From NCBI GenBank assembly GCA_027186245.1, contig CP114482.1, positions 16,449,209 through 16,513,208 of the forward strand: a stretch of DNA of 64,000 bases, given 5' to 3'. The notes beneath the pieces are model-generated. The model was not told the origin of the DNA. It did no database searches and saw only the letters and a program-made list of their open reading frames with translations. The stretch comes from Coriaria nepalensis (lineage: Eukaryota > Streptophyta > Magnoliopsida > Cucurbitales > Coriariaceae). Below, in pieces: positions 1-14,700 of the stretch; position 1 is the first letter of the stretch; every line of letters starts with the position of its first letter. Made by a program: the position numbers and the translations under genes.

Positions 1-3000
1 TTTTCAATCATTAAATTGTTTGAAGGCACTTCGAACCAATTCTCTTTTTGCATTTAAAATGCGACTTTCGTGCATAACTTGCAATTGATCTATTGATGGC
101 AACTATGCCTTTTTTAGCGTTCACGTCATATTTTTGCGTCTCTTTTAGTCAGTAAATCATTCTAAATCACTTCGAACGAAATTCGGCCTTTAAACATGAC
201 TTTCGTGCGTAAGTTGCAGTTGATCTATTGAAGGCAACAATGCATTTGTTTAGCCTTAAAGTCATGTAATTGAGTCTCTTTTAGTCATTAAATCATTCTA
301 AATTAATTCGACCGAATTCTATTTTTGCCCTTGAAACATTATATTCTTACATAACTTGAATTAATCTATTGAAGACAACAATGCATTATTTTAGCATCAA
401 AAAGCATATCACTCAGTGTTTTCAATCATTAAATTGTTTGAAGGCACTTCGAACCAATTCTCTTTTTGCATTTAAAACGCAACTTTCGTGCATAACTTGG
501 AATTGATCTATTGATGGGAACTCCGCATTTTTTAGCGTTCAAGCCATATTTTTGCGTCTCTTTTTGTCAGTAAATCATTCTAAATCACTTCGTATGAAAT
601 TCGGCATTTAAACATGACTTTCGTGCATAACTTGCTGTTGATCTATTATAGGGAACAATGCATTTCTTTAGCCTTAAATTCATGTCACGGAGTCTCTTCT
701 AGTCATTAAATCATTCTAAATTAGTTCGAACGAATTCTATTTTCGCCATTCAAATATTATTTTCTTACATAACTTGTAATTAATCTATTGAAGACAACAA
801 TGCATTATTTTAGCATTAAAAAGCATATCACTCAGTCTTTTCAATCATTAAATTGTTTGAAGGCACTTCGAACCAATTCTCTTTTTGCATTTAGAACGCC
901 ATCTTCAAGCATAATTTGCAATTGATCTATTGATGTCAACTATGCATTTTTTTAGCTTTAAAGTCATATTTTTGCGTCTTTTTTAGTCAGTAAATCATTC
1001 TAAATCACTTCGTATGAAATTCGGCATTTAAACATGACTTTCGTGCATAACTTGCAGTTGATCTATTATAGGCAACAATGCATTTGTTTAGCCTTAAAGT
1101 CATGTCACTGAGTCTCTTCTAGTCATTAAATCATTCTAAATTAGTTCGAACGAATTCTATTTTCGCCCTTCAAATATTATTTTCTTACATAACTTGTAAT
1201 TAATCTATTGAAGACAACAATGCATTATTTTAGCATTAAAAAGCATATCACTCAGTCTTTTCAATCATTAAATTGTTCGAAGGCACTTCGAACCAATTCT
1301 CTTTTTGCATTTAGAACGCGATCTTCATGCATAATTTGCAATTGATCTATTGATTGTAACTATGCATTTTTTTAGCTTTAAAGTCATATTTCTGCGTCTT
1401 TTTTAGTCAGTAAATAATTCTAAATCGCTTCGTATGAAATTCGGCATTTAAACATGACTTTCGTGCATAACTTGAAGTTGATCTATTATAGGCAACAAGG
1501 CATTTGTTAAGCCTTAAAGTCATGTCACTGAGTCTCTTCTAGTCATTAAATCATTCTAAATTAGTTCGAAAAAATTCTATTTTCGCCTTTCAAATATTAT
1601 TTTCTTACATAACTTGTAATTAATCTATTGAAGACAACAATGATTATTTTAGCATTAAAAAGCATATCACTCAGTCTTTTCAATCATTAAATTGTTTGAA
1701 GGCACTTCGAACCAATTCTAAAACGCGACTTTCGTGCATAACTTGCAATTGATCTATTGACGGCAACTATGCCTTTTTTAGCGTTCAAGTCATATTTTTG
1801 CGTCTCTTTTAGTCAGTAAATCATTCTAAATCACTTCGAATGAAATTCGGCTTTTAAACATGACTTTCGTGCGTAACTTGCAGTTGAGCTATTGAAGGCA
1901 ACAATGCATTTGTTTAGCCTTAAAGTCATGTCATTGAGTCTCTTTTAGTCATTAAATCATTCTAAATTAATTCGACCGAATTCCATTTTCGCCCTTCAAA
2001 CATTATTTTCTTACATAACTTGCAATTAATCTATTGAAGACAACAATGCATTATTTTAGCATTAAAAAGCATATCGCTCAGTCTTTTCAATCATTAAATT
2101 GTTTGAAGGCACTTCGAACCAATTCTCTTTTTGCTTTTAAAACGCGACTTTCGTGCATAACTTGCAATTGATGTATTGATGGCAACTATGCCTTTTTTAG
2201 CGTTCAAGTCATATTTTTGCGTCTTTTTTAGTCAGTATATCATTCTATATCACTTCGTATGAAATTCGGGATTTAAACATGACTTTCGTGCATAACTTGC
2301 AGTTGATCTATTAGAGGGAACAATGCATTTCTTTAGCCTTAAATTCATGTCACGGAGTCTCTTCTAGTCATTAAATCGTTCTAAATTAGTTCGAACGAAT
2401 TCTATTTTGGCCCTTCAAATATTATTTTCTTACATAACTTGCAATTAATCTATTGAAGACAACAATGCATTATTTTAGCATTATAAAGCATATCACTCAA
2501 TCTTTTCAATCATTAAATTGTTTGAAGGCACTTCGAACCAATTCTCTTTTTGCATTTAAAATGCGACTTTCGTGCATAACTTGCAATTGATCTATTGATG
2601 GCAACTATGCCTTTTTTAGCGTTCACGTCATATTTTTGCGTCTCTTTTAGTCAGTAAATCATTCTAAATCACTTCGAACGAAATTCGGCCTTTAAACATG
2701 ACTTTCGTGCGTAACTTGCAGTTGATCTATTGAAGGCAACAATGCATTTGTTTAGCCTTAAAGTCATGTAATTGAGTCTCTTTTAGTCATTAAATCATTC
2801 TAAATTAATTCGACCGAATTCTATTTTTGCCCTTGAAACATTATATTCTTACATAACTTGAATTAATCTATTGAAGACAACAATGCATTATTTTAGCATC
2901 AAAAAGCATATCACTCAGTGTTTTCAATCATTAAATTGTTTGAAGGCACTTCGAACCAATTCTCTTTTTGCATTTAAAACGCAACTTTCGTGCATAACTT

Positions 3001-4177
3001 GGAATTGATCTATTGATGGGAACTCCGCATTTTTTAGCGTTCAAGCCATATTTTTGCGTCTCTTTTTGTCAGTAAATCATTCTAAATCACTTCGTATGAA
3101 ATTCGGCATTTAAACATGACTTTCGTGCATAACTTGCTGTTGATCTATTATAGGGAACAATGCATTTCTTTAGCCTTAAATTCATGTCACGGAGTCTCTT
3201 CTAGTCATTAAATCATTCTAAATTAGTTCGAACGAATTCTATTTTCGCCATTCAAATATTATTTTCTTACATAACTTGTAATTAATCTATTGAAGACAAC
3301 AATGCATTATTTTAGCATTAAAAAGCATATCACTCAGTCTTTTCAATCATTAAATTGTTTGAAGGCACTTCGAACCAATTCTCTTTTTGCATTTAGAACG
3401 CCATCTTCATGCATAATTTGCAATTGATCTATTGATGTCAACTATGCATTTCTTTAGCTTTAAAGTCATATTTTTGCGTCTTTTTTAGTCAGTAAATCAT
3501 TCTAAATCACTTCGTATGAAATTCGGCATTTAAACATGACTTTCGTGCATAACTTGCAGTTGATCTATTATAGGCAACAATGCATTTGTTTAGCCTTAAA
3601 GTCATGTCACTGAGTCTCTTCTAGTCATTAAATCATTCTAAATTAGTTCGAACGAATTCTATTTTCGCCCTTCAAATATTATTTTCTTACATAACTTGTA
3701 ATTAATCTATTGAAGACAACAATGCATTATTTTAGCATTAAAAAGCATATCACTCAGTCTTTTCAATCATTAAATTGTTCGAAGGCACTTCGAACCAATT
3801 CTCTTTTTGCATTTAGAACGCCATCTTCATGCATAATTTGCAATTGATCTATTGACGGCAACTATGCATTTTTTTAGCTTTAAAGTCAAATTTCTGCGTC
3901 TTTTTTAGTCAGTAAATAATTCTAAATCGCTTCGTATGAAATTCGGCATTTAAACATGACTTTCGTGCATAACTTGAAGTTGATCTATTATAGGCAACAA
4001 GGCATTTGTTAAGCCTTAAAGTCATGTCACTGAGTCTCTTCTAGTCATTAAATCATTCTAAATTAGTTCGAAAAAATTCTATTTTCGCCTTTCAAATATT
4101 ATTTTCTTACATAACTTGTAATTAATCTATTGAAGACAACAATGCATTATTTTAGCATTAAGAAGCATATCACTCAG
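1..4177. repeat. 6-monomer HOR: 1-1674 repeated at 2503-4177
   Basis: The first four monomers recur at an offset of exactly 2502 bp with the same private variants, including GAACTCCGCA, the one-base loss in ACTTGAATTAATC and the AACAAGGCATTTG variant. The intervening monomers (1675-2502) have no matching partner to the right, so the repeat is partial. The 2502-bp offset is shorter than 6 x 419 because of a 12-bp deletion at about 1719. Confidence 0.85.
1719..1720. other. 12-bp deletion junction in subunit A
   Basis: Here ACCAATTCT runs directly into AAAACGCGAC, losing the usual CTTTTTGCATTT between them. This produces the 407-bp interval from 1681 to 2088, the shortest in the window. I saw no second copy of this deletion. 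Confidence 0.85.
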
Positions 4178-4572
4178 TCTTTTCAATCATTAAATTGTTT
4201 GAAGGCACTTCGAACTAATTCTCTTTTTGCATTTAAAACGCGACTTTCGTGCATAACTTGCAATTGATCTATTGATGGAAACTATGCCTTTTTTAGCGTT
4301 CAGGTCATATTTAGGCGTCTCTTTTAGTCAGTAAATCATTCTAAATCACTTCGAATGAAATTCGGCCTTTAAACATGACTTTCGTGCGTAACTTGCAGTT
4401 GATCTATTGAAGGCAACAATGCATTTGTTTAGCCTTAAAGTCCTGTCATTGAGTCTCTTTTAGTCATTAAACCATTCTAAATTAATTCGACCGAATTCTA
4501 TTTTCGCCCTTCAAACATTATTTTCTTACATAACTTGCAATTAATCTATTGAAGACAACAATGCATTATTTT

Positions 4573-7500
4573 AGCAATAAAAAGCATATCACTCAGTCTT
4601 TTCAATCATTAAATTGTTTGAAGGCACTTCGAACCAATTCTTTTTTTGCATTTAAAACGCGACTTTCGTGCATAACTTGCAATTGATCTATTGATGGCAA
4701 CTCTGCATTTTTTAGCGTTCAAGCCATATTTTTGCGTCTCTTTTAGTCAGTAAATCATTCTAAATCACTTCGTATGAAATTCGGCATTTAAACATGACTT
4801 TCGTGCATAACTTGCAGTTGATCTATTATAGGGAACAATGCATTTCTTTAGCCTTAAATTCATGTCACTGAATCTCTTCTAGTCATTAAATCATTCCAAA
4901 TTAGTTCAAAGGAATTCTATTTTCGCCATTCAAATATTATTTTCTTACATAACTTGTAATTAATCTATTGAAGACAACAATGCATTATTTTAGCATTAAA
5001 AAGCATATCACTCAGTCTTTTCAATCATTAAATTGTTTGAAAGGACTTCGAACCAATTCTCTTTTTGCATTTAGAACGCCATCTTCATGCATAATTTGCA
5101 ATTGATCTATTGATGGCAACTATGCATTTCTTTAGCTTTAAAGTCATATTTTTGCGTCTTTTTTAGTCAGTAAATCATTCTAAATCACTTCGTATGAAAT
5201 TCGGCATTTAAACATGACTTTCGTGCATAACTTGCAGTTGATCTATTATAGGCAACAATGCATTTGTTTAGCCTTAATGTCATGTCACTGAGTCTCTTGT
5301 AGTCATTAAATCATTCTAAATTAGTTCGAACGAATTCTATTTTCGCCCTTCAAATATTATTTTCTTACATAACTTGTAATTAATCTATTGAAGACAACAA
5401 TGCATTATTTTAGCATTAAAAAGCATATCACTCAGTCTTTTCAATCATTAAATTGTTTGAAGCCACTTCGAACCAATTCTCTTTTTGCATTTAAAACGCG
5501 ACTTTCGTGCATAACTTGCAATTGATCTATTGATGGCAACTATGCCTTTTTTAGCGTTCAAGTCATATTTTTGCGTCTCTTTTAGTCAGTAAATCATTCT
5601 AAATCATTTCGAACGAAATTCGGCCTTTAAACATGACTTTCGTACGTAACTTGCAGTTCATCTATTGAAGGCAACAATGCATTTGTTTAGCCTTAAAGTC
5701 ATGTCACTGAGTCTCTTCTAGTCATTAAATCACTCTAAATTAGTTCGAACGAATTCTATTTTCGCCCTTCAAATATTATTTTCTTACATAACTTGTAATT
5801 AATCTATTGAAGACAACAATGCATTATTTTAGCAATAAAAAGCATATCACTCAGTCTTTTCAATCATTAAATTGTTTGAAGGCACTTCGAACCAATTCTT
5901 TTTTTGCATTTAAAACGCGACTTTCGTGCATAACTTGCAATTGATCTATTGATGGCAACTCTGCATTTTTTAGCGTTCAAGCCATATTTTTGCGTCTCTT
6001 TTAGTCAGTAAATCATTCTAAATCACTTCGTATGAAATTCGGCATTTAAACATGACTTTCGTGCATAACTTGCAGTTGATCTATTATAGGGAACAATGCA
6101 TTTCTTTAGCCTTAAATTCATGTCACTGAATCTCTTCTAGTCATTAAATCATTCCAAATTAGTTCAAAGGAATTCTATTTTCGCCATTCAAATATTATTT
6201 TCTTACATAACTTGTAATTAATCTATTGAAGACAACAATGCATTATTTTAGCATTAAAAAGCATATCACTCAGTCTTTTCAATCATTAAATTGTTTGAAA
6301 GGACTTCGAACCAATTCTCTTTTTGCATTTAGAACGCCATCTTCATGCATAATTTGCAATTGATCTATTGATGGCAACTATGCATTTCTTTAGCTTTAAA
6401 GTCATATTTTTGCGTCTTTTTTAGTCAGTAAATCATTCTAAATCACTTCGTATGAAATTCGGCATTTAAACATGACTTTCGTGCATAACTTGCAGTTGAT
6501 CTATTATAGGCAACAATGCATTTGTTTAGCCTTAATGTCATGTCACTGAGTCTCTTGTAGTCATTAAATCATTCTAAATTAGTTCGAACGAATTCTATTT
6601 TCGCCCTTCAAATATTATTTTCTTACATAACTTGTAATTAATCTATTGAAGACAACAATGCATTATTTTAGCATTAAAAAGCATATCACTCAGTCTTTTC
6701 AATCATTAAATTGTTTGAAGCCACTTCGAACCAATTCTCTTTTTGCATTTAAAACGCGACTTTCGTGCATAACTTGCAATTGATCTATTGATGGCAACTA
6801 TGCCTTTTTTAGCGTTCAAGTCATATTTTTGCGTCTCTTTTAGTCAGTAAATCATTCTAAATCATTTCGAACGAAATTCGGCCTTTAAACATGACTTTCG
6901 TACGTAACTTGCAGTTCATCTATTGAAGGCAACAATGCATTTGTTTAGCCTTAAAGTCATGTCACTGAGTCTCTTCTAGTCATTAAATCACTCTAAATTA
7001 GTTCGAACGAATTCTATTTTCGCCCTTCAAATATTATTTTCTTACATAACTTGTAATTAATCTATTGAAGACAACAATGCATTATTTTAGCAATAAAAAG
7101 CATATCACTCAGTCTTTTCAATCATTAAATTGTTTGAAGGCACTTCGAACCAATTCTTTTTTTGCATTTAAAACGCGACTTTCGTGCATAACTTGCAATT
7201 GATCTATTGATGGCAACTCTGCATTTTTTAGCGTTCAAGCCATATTTTTGCGTCTCTTTTAGTCAGTAAATCATTCTAAATCACTTCGTATGAAATTCGG
7301 CATTTAAACATGACTTTCGTGCATAACTTGCAGTTGATCTATTATAGGGAACAATGCATTTCTTTAGCCTTAAATTCATGTCACTGAATCTCTTCTAGTC
7401 ATTAAATCATTCCAAATTAGTTCAAACGAATTCTATTTTCGCCATTCAAATATTATTTTCTTACATAACTTGTAATTAATCTATTGAAGACAACAATGCA

Positions 7501-8376
7501 TTATTTTAGCATTAAAAAGCATATCACTCAGTCTTTTCAATCATTAAATTGTTTGAAAGGACTTCGAACCAATTCTCTTTTTGCATTTAGAACGCCATCT
7601 TCATGCATAATTTGCAATTGATCTATTGATGGCAACTATGCATTTTTTTAGCTTTAAAGTCATATTTTTGCGTCTTTTTTAGTCAGTAAATCATTCTAAA
7701 TCACTTCGTATGAAATTCGGCATTTAAACATGACTTTCGTGCATAACTTGCAGTTGATCTATTATAGGCAACAATGCATTTGTTTAGCCTTAATGTCATG
7801 TCACTGAGTCTCTTGTAGTCATTAAATCATTCTAAATTAGTTCGAACGAATTCTATTTTCGCCCTTCAAATATTATTTTCTTACATAACTTGTAATTAAT
7901 CTATTGAAGACAACAATGCATTATTTTAGCATTAAAAAGCATATCACTCAGTCTTTTCAATCATTAAATTGTTTGAAGCCACTTCGAACCAATTCTCTTT
8001 TTGCATTTAAAACGCGACTTTCGTGCATAACTTGCAATTGATCTATTGATGGCAACTATGCCTTTTTTAGCGTTCAAGTCATATTTTTGCGTCTCTTTTA
8101 GTCAGTAAATCATTCTAAATCATTTCGAACGAAATTCGGCCTTTAAACATGACTTTCGTACGTAACTTGCAGTTCATCTATTGAAGGCAACAATGCATTT
8201 GTTTAGCCTTAAAGTCATGTCACTGAGTCTCTTGTAGTCATTAAATCATTCTAAATTAGTTCGAACGAATTCTATTTTCGCCCTTCAAATATTATTTTCT
8301 TACATAACTTGTAATTAATCTATTGAAGACAACAATGCATTATTTTAGCATTAAAAAGCATATCACTCAGTCTTTT
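4573..8376. repeat. 3-monomer HOR, 1258 bp, three tandem copies
   Basis: The rare AGCAATAAAAAGC variant lies at 4573, 5831 and 7089, spaced exactly 1258 bp. Each unit then holds monomers marked by TTCTTTTTTTGC with CTCTGCATT, by TTTGAAAGGACTTCG, and by TTTGAAGCCACTTCG. Copies one and two share TTCAAAGGAATTC while copy three has TTCAAACGAATTC, so the first two are the most recent pair. Confidence 0.9.
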
Positions 8377-9634
8377 CAATCATTAAATTGTTTGAAGCCA
8401 CTTCGAACCAATTCTCTTTTTGCATTTAAAACGCGACTTTCGTGCATAACTTGCAATTGATCTATTGATGGCAACTATGCATTTTTTTAGCTTTAAAGTC
8501 ATATTTTTGCGTCTTTTTTAGTCAGTAAATCATTCTAAATCACTTCGTATGAAATTCGGCATTTAAACATGACTTTCGTGCATAACTTGCAGTTGATCTA
8601 TTATAGGCAACAATGCATTTGTTTAGCCTTAATGTCATGTCACTGAGTCTCTTGTAGTCATTAAATCATTCTAAATTAGTTCGAACGAATTCTATTTTCG
8701 CCCTTCAAATATTATTTTCTTACATAACTTGTAATTAATCTATTGAAGACAACAATGCATTATTTTAGCATTAAAAAGCATATCACTCAGTCTTTTCAAT
8801 CATTAAATTGTTTGAAGCCACTTCGAACCAATTCTCTTTTTGCATTTAAAACGCGACTGTCGTGCATAACTTGCAATTGATCTATTGATGGCAACTATGC
8901 CTTTTTTAGCGTTCAAGTCATATTTTTGCGTCTCTTTTAGTCAGTAAATCATTCTAAATCATTTCGAACGAAATTCGGCCTTTAAACATGACTTTCGTAC
9001 GTAACTTGCAGTTCATCTATTGAAGGCAACAATGCATTTGTTTAGCCTTAAAGTCATGTCACTGAGTCTCTTGTAGTCATTAAATCATTCTAAATTAGTT
9101 CGAACGAATTCTATTTTCGCCCTTCAAATATTATTTTCTTACATAACTTGTAATTAATCTATTGAAGACAACAATGCATTATTTTAGCATTAAAAAGCAT
9201 ATCACTCAGTCTTTTCAATCATTAAATTGTTTGAAGCCACTTCGAACCAATTCTCTTTTTGCATTTAAAACGCGACTTTCGTGCATAACTTGCAATTGAT
9301 CTATTGATGGCAACTATGCCTTTTTTAGCGTTCAAGTCATATTTTTGCGTCTCTTTTAGTCAGTAAATCATTCTAAATCATTTCGAACGAAATTCGGCCT
9401 TTAAACATGACTTTCGTACGTAACTTGCAGTTCATCTATTGAAGGCAACAATGCATTTGTTTAGCCTTAAAGTCATGTCACTGAGTCTCTTCTAGTCATT
9501 AAATCACTCTAAATTAGTTCGAACGAATTCTATTTTCGCCCTTCAAATATTATTTTCTTACATAACTTGTAATTAATCTATTGAAGACAACAATGCATTA
9601 TTTTAGCATTAAAAAGCATATCACTCAGTCTTTT
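7958..9634. repeat. Run of four monomers sharing TTTGAAGCCACTT
   Basis: Monomers anchored at 7958, 8377, 8797 and 9216 all carry GAAGCCACTTCG, showing amplification at single- or double-monomer scale at the right edge of the 1258-bp repeat. The second is mosaic: its A subunit begins like the others but ends like A-I and continues into B-I, while the others have B with CATTTCGAACG and TTCGTACGTAAC. Confidence 0.75.
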
Positions 9635-11799
9635 CAATCATTAAATTGTTTGAAAGCACTTCGAACCAATTCTCTTTTTGCATTTAGAACGCCATCTTCA
9701 TGCATAATTTGCAATTGATCTATTGATGGCAACTATGCATTTTTTTAGCTTTAAAGTCATATTTTTGCGTCTTTTTTAGTCAGTAAATCATTCTAAATCA
9801 CTTCGTATGAAATTCGGCATTTAAACATGACTTTCGTGCATGACTTGCAGTTGATCTATTATAGGCAACAATGCATTTGTTTAGCCTTAATGTCATGTCA
9901 CTGAGTCTCTTATAGTCATTAAATCATTCTAAATTATTTCGAACGAATTCTATTTTCGCCCTTCAAATATTATTTTCTTACATAACTTGTAATTAATCTA
10001 TCGAAGACAACAATGCATTATTTTAGCATTAAAAAGCATATCCCTCAGTCTTTTCAATCATTAAATTGTTTGAAGGCACTTCGAACCAATTCACTTTTTG
10101 CATTTAAAACGCGACTTTCGTGCATAACTTGCAATTGATCTATTGATGGCAACTATGCCTTTTTTAGCGTTCAAGTCATATTTTTGCGTCTCTTTTAGTC
10201 AGTAAATCATTCTAAATCACTTCGAACGAAATTCGGTTTTTAAACATGACTTTCGTGTGTAACTTGCAGTTGATCTATTGAAGGCAACAATGCATTTGTT
10301 TAGCCTTAAAGTCATGTCACTGAGTCTCTTGTAGTCATTAAATCATTCTAAATTAGTTCGAACGAATTCTATTTTCGCCCTTCAAATATTATTTTCTTAC
10401 ATAACTTGTAATTAATCTATTGAAGACAACAATGCATTATTTTAGCATTAAAAAGCATATCACTCAGTCTTTTCAATCATTAAATTGTTTGAAGCCACTT
10501 CGAACCAATTCTCTTTTTGCATTTAAAATGCGACTTTCGTGCATAACTTGCAATTGATCTATTGATGGAAACTATGCCTTTTTTAGCGTTCAGGTCATAT
10601 TTAGGCGTCTCTTTTAGTCAGTAAATCATTCTAAATCACTTCGAATGAAATTCGGCCTTTAAACATGACTTTCGTGCGTAACTTGTAGTTGATCTATTGA
10701 AGGCAACAATGCAATTGTTTAGCCTTAAAGTCATGTCATTGAGTCTCTTCTAGTCATTAAATCATTCTAAATTAATTCGAACGAATTCTATTCTTGCCCT
10801 TCAAACATTATTTTCATACATAACTTGTAATTAATCTTTTGAAGACAAGAATGCATTATTTTAGCATTAAAAAGCATATCACTCAGTCTTTTCAATCATT
10901 AAATTGCTTGAAGGCACTTCGAACCAATTCTCTTTTTGCATTTAGAACGCGATCTTCATGCATAATTTGCAATTGATCTATTGATTGCAACTATGCATTT
11001 TTTTAGCTTTAAAGTCATATTTTTGCGTCTTTTTTAGTCAGTAAATAATTCTAAATCACTTCGTATGAAATTCGGCATTTAAACATGACTTTCGTGCATA
11101 ACTTGAAGTTGATCTATTATAGGCAACAAGGCATTTGTTAAGCCTTAAAGTCATGTCACTGAGTCTCTTCTAGTCATTAAATCATTCTAAATTAGTTCGA
11201 AAAAATTCTATTTTCGCCCTTCAAATATTATTTTCTTACATAACTTGTAATTAATCTATTGAAGACAACAATGCATTATTTTAGCATTAAAAAGCATATC
11301 ACTCAGTCTTTTCAATCATTAAATTGTTTGAAAGCACTTCGAACCAATTCTCTTTTTGCATTTGGAACGCCATCTTCATGCATAATTTGCAATTGATCTA
11401 TTGATGGCAACTATGCATTATTTTAGCTTTAAAGTCATATTTTTGCGTCTTTTTTCGTCAGTAAATCATTCTAAATCACTTCGTATGAAATTCGGCATTT
11501 AAACATGACTTTCGTGCATAACTTGCAGTTGATCTATTATAGGCAACAATGCATTTGTTTAGCCTTAAAGTCATGTCACCGAGTCTCTTCTAGTCATTAA
11601 ATCATTCTAAATTAGTTCGAACGAATTCTATTTTCGCCCTTCAAATATTATTTTCTTACATAACTTGTAATTAATCTATTGAAGACAACAATGCATTATT
11701 TTAGCATTAAAAAGCATATCACTTAGTCTTTTCAATCATTAAATTGTTCGAAGGCACTTCGAACCAATTCTCTTTTTGCATTTAGAACGCGATCTTCAT

Positions 11800-14700
11800 G
11801 CATAATTTGCAATTGATCTATTGATTGCAACTATGCATTTTTTTAGCTTTAAAGTCATATTTTTGCGTCTTTTTTAGTCAGTAAATAATTCTAAATCACT
11901 TCGTATGAAATTCGGCATTTAAACATGACTTTCGTGCATAACTTGAAGTTGATCTATTATAGGCAACAAGGCATTTGTTAAGCCTTAAAGTCATGTCACT
12001 GAGTCTCTTCTAGTCATTAAATCATTCAAAATTAGTTCGAAAAAATTCTATTTTCGCCCTTCAAATATTATTTTCTTACATAACTTGTAATTAATCTATT
12101 GAAGACAACAATGCATTATTTTAGCATTAAGAAGCATATCACTCAGTCTTTTCAATCATTAAATTGTTTGAAGGCACTTCGAACCAATTCACTTTTTGCA
12201 TTTAAAACGCGACTTTCGTGCATAACTTGCAATTGATCTATTAATGGAAACTATGCCTTTTTTAGCGTTCAAGTCATATTTAGGCGTCTCTTTTAGTCAG
12301 TAAATCATTCTAAATCACTTCGAACGAAATTCGGCCTTTAAACATGACTTTCGTGCGTAACTTGCAGTTGATCAATTGAAGGCAACAATGCATTTGTTTA
12401 GCCTTAAAGTCATTTCATTGAGTCTCTTTTAGTCATTAAACCATTCTAAATTAATTCGACCGAATTCTATTTTCGCCCTTCAAATATTATTTTCTTACAT
12501 AACTTGTAATTAATCTATTGAAGACAACAATGCATTATTTTAGCATTAAAAAGCATATCACTCAGTCTTTTCAATCATTAAATTGTTTGAAAGCACTTCG
12601 AACCAATTCTCTTTTTGCATTTAGAACGCCATCTTCATGCATAATTTGCAATTGATCTATTGATGGCAACTATGCATTTTTTTAGCTTTAAAGTCATATT
12701 TTTGCGTCTTTTTTAGTCAGTAAATCATTCTAAATCACTTCGTATGAAATTCGGCATTTAAACATGACTTTCGTGCATAACTTGCAGTTGATCTATTATA
12801 AGGAAAAATGCATTTCTTTAGCCTTAAATTCATGTCACTGAGTCTCTTCTAGTCATTAAATCATTCCAAATTAGTTCGAACGAATTCTATTTTCGCCATT
12901 CAAATATTATTTTCTTACATAACTTGTAATTAATCTATTGAAGACAACAATGCATTATTTTAGCATTAAAAAGCATATCACTCAGTCTTTTCAATCATTA
13001 AATTGCTTGAAGGCACTTCGAACCAATTCCCTTTTTGCATTTAGAACGCGATCTTCATGCATAATTTGCAATTGATCTATTGATTGCAACTATGCATTTT
13101 TTTAGCTTTAAAGTCATATTTTTGCGTCTTTTTTAGTTAGTAAATAATTCTAAATCACTTCGTATGAAATTCGGCATTTAAACATGACTTTCGTGCATAA
13201 CTTGAAGTTGATCTATTATAGGCAACAAGGCATTTGTTAAGCCTTAAAGTCATGTCACCGAGTCTCTTCTAGTCATTAAATCATTCTAAATTAGTTCGAA
13301 CGAATTCTATTTTCGCCATTCAAATATTATTTTCTTACATAACTTGTAATTAATCTATTGAAGACAACAATGCATTATTTTAGCATTAAAAAGCATATCA
13401 CTCAGTCTTTTCAATCATTAAATTGTTTGAAGGCACTTCGAACCAATTCTCTTTTTGCATTTAGAACGCCATCTTCATGCATAATTTGCAATTGATCTAT
13501 TAATGGCAACTAAGCATTTTTTTAGCTTTAAAGTCATATTTTTGCGTCTTTTTTAGTCAGTAAATCATTCTAAATCACTTCGAATGAAATTCGGCATTTA
13601 AATATGACTTTCGTGCATAACTTGCAGTTGATCTATTATAGGGAACAATGCATTTCTTTGGCCTTAAATTCATGTCACGGAGTCTCTTCTAGTCATTAAA
13701 TCATTCTAAATTAGTTCGAACGAATTCTATTTTCGCCATTCAAATATTATTTTCTTACATAACTTGTAATTAATCTATTGAAGACAACAATGCATTATTT
13801 TAGCATTAAAAAGCATATCACTCAGTCTTTTCAATCATTAAATTGTTTGAAGGCACTTCGAACCAATTCTCTTTTAGCATTTAAAACGCGACTTTCGTGC
13901 ATAACTTGAAATTGATCTATTGATGGCAACTATGCATTTTTTAGCGTTCAAGCCATACTTTTGCGTCTCTTTTAGTCAGTAAATCATTCTAAATCACTTC
14001 ATATGAAATTCGGCATTTAAACATGACTTTCGTGCATAACTTGCAGTTGATCTATTATAGGCAACAATGCATTTGTTTAGCCTTAAAGTCATGTCATTGA
14101 GTCTCTTCTAGTCATTAAATCATTCTAAATTAGTTCGAACGAATTCTATTTTCGCCATTCAAATATTATTTTCTTACATAACTCGTAATTAATCTATTGA
14201 AGACAACAATGCATTATTTTAGCATTAAAAAGCATATCACTCAGTCTTTTCAATCATTAAATTGTTTGAAGGCACTTCGAACCAATTCTCTTTTTGCATT
14301 TAGAACGCCATCTTCATGCATAATTTGCAATTGATCTATTGATGGCAACTATGCATTTTTTTAGCTTTAAAGTCATATTTTTGCGTCTTTTTTAGTCAGT
14401 AAATCATTCTAAATCACTTCGTATGAAATTCGGCATTTAAACATGACTTTCGTGCATAACTTGCAGTTGATCTATTATAGGGAACAATGCATTTCTTTAG
14501 CCTTAAATTCATGTCACTGAGTCTCTTCTAGTCATTAAATCATTCCAAATTAGTTCGAACGAATTCTATTTTCGCCATTCAAATATTATTTTCTTACATA
14601 ACTTGTAATTAATCTATTGAAGACAACAATGTATTATTTTAGCATTAAAAAGCATATCACTCAGTCTTTTCAATCATTAAATTGTTTGAAGGCACTTCGA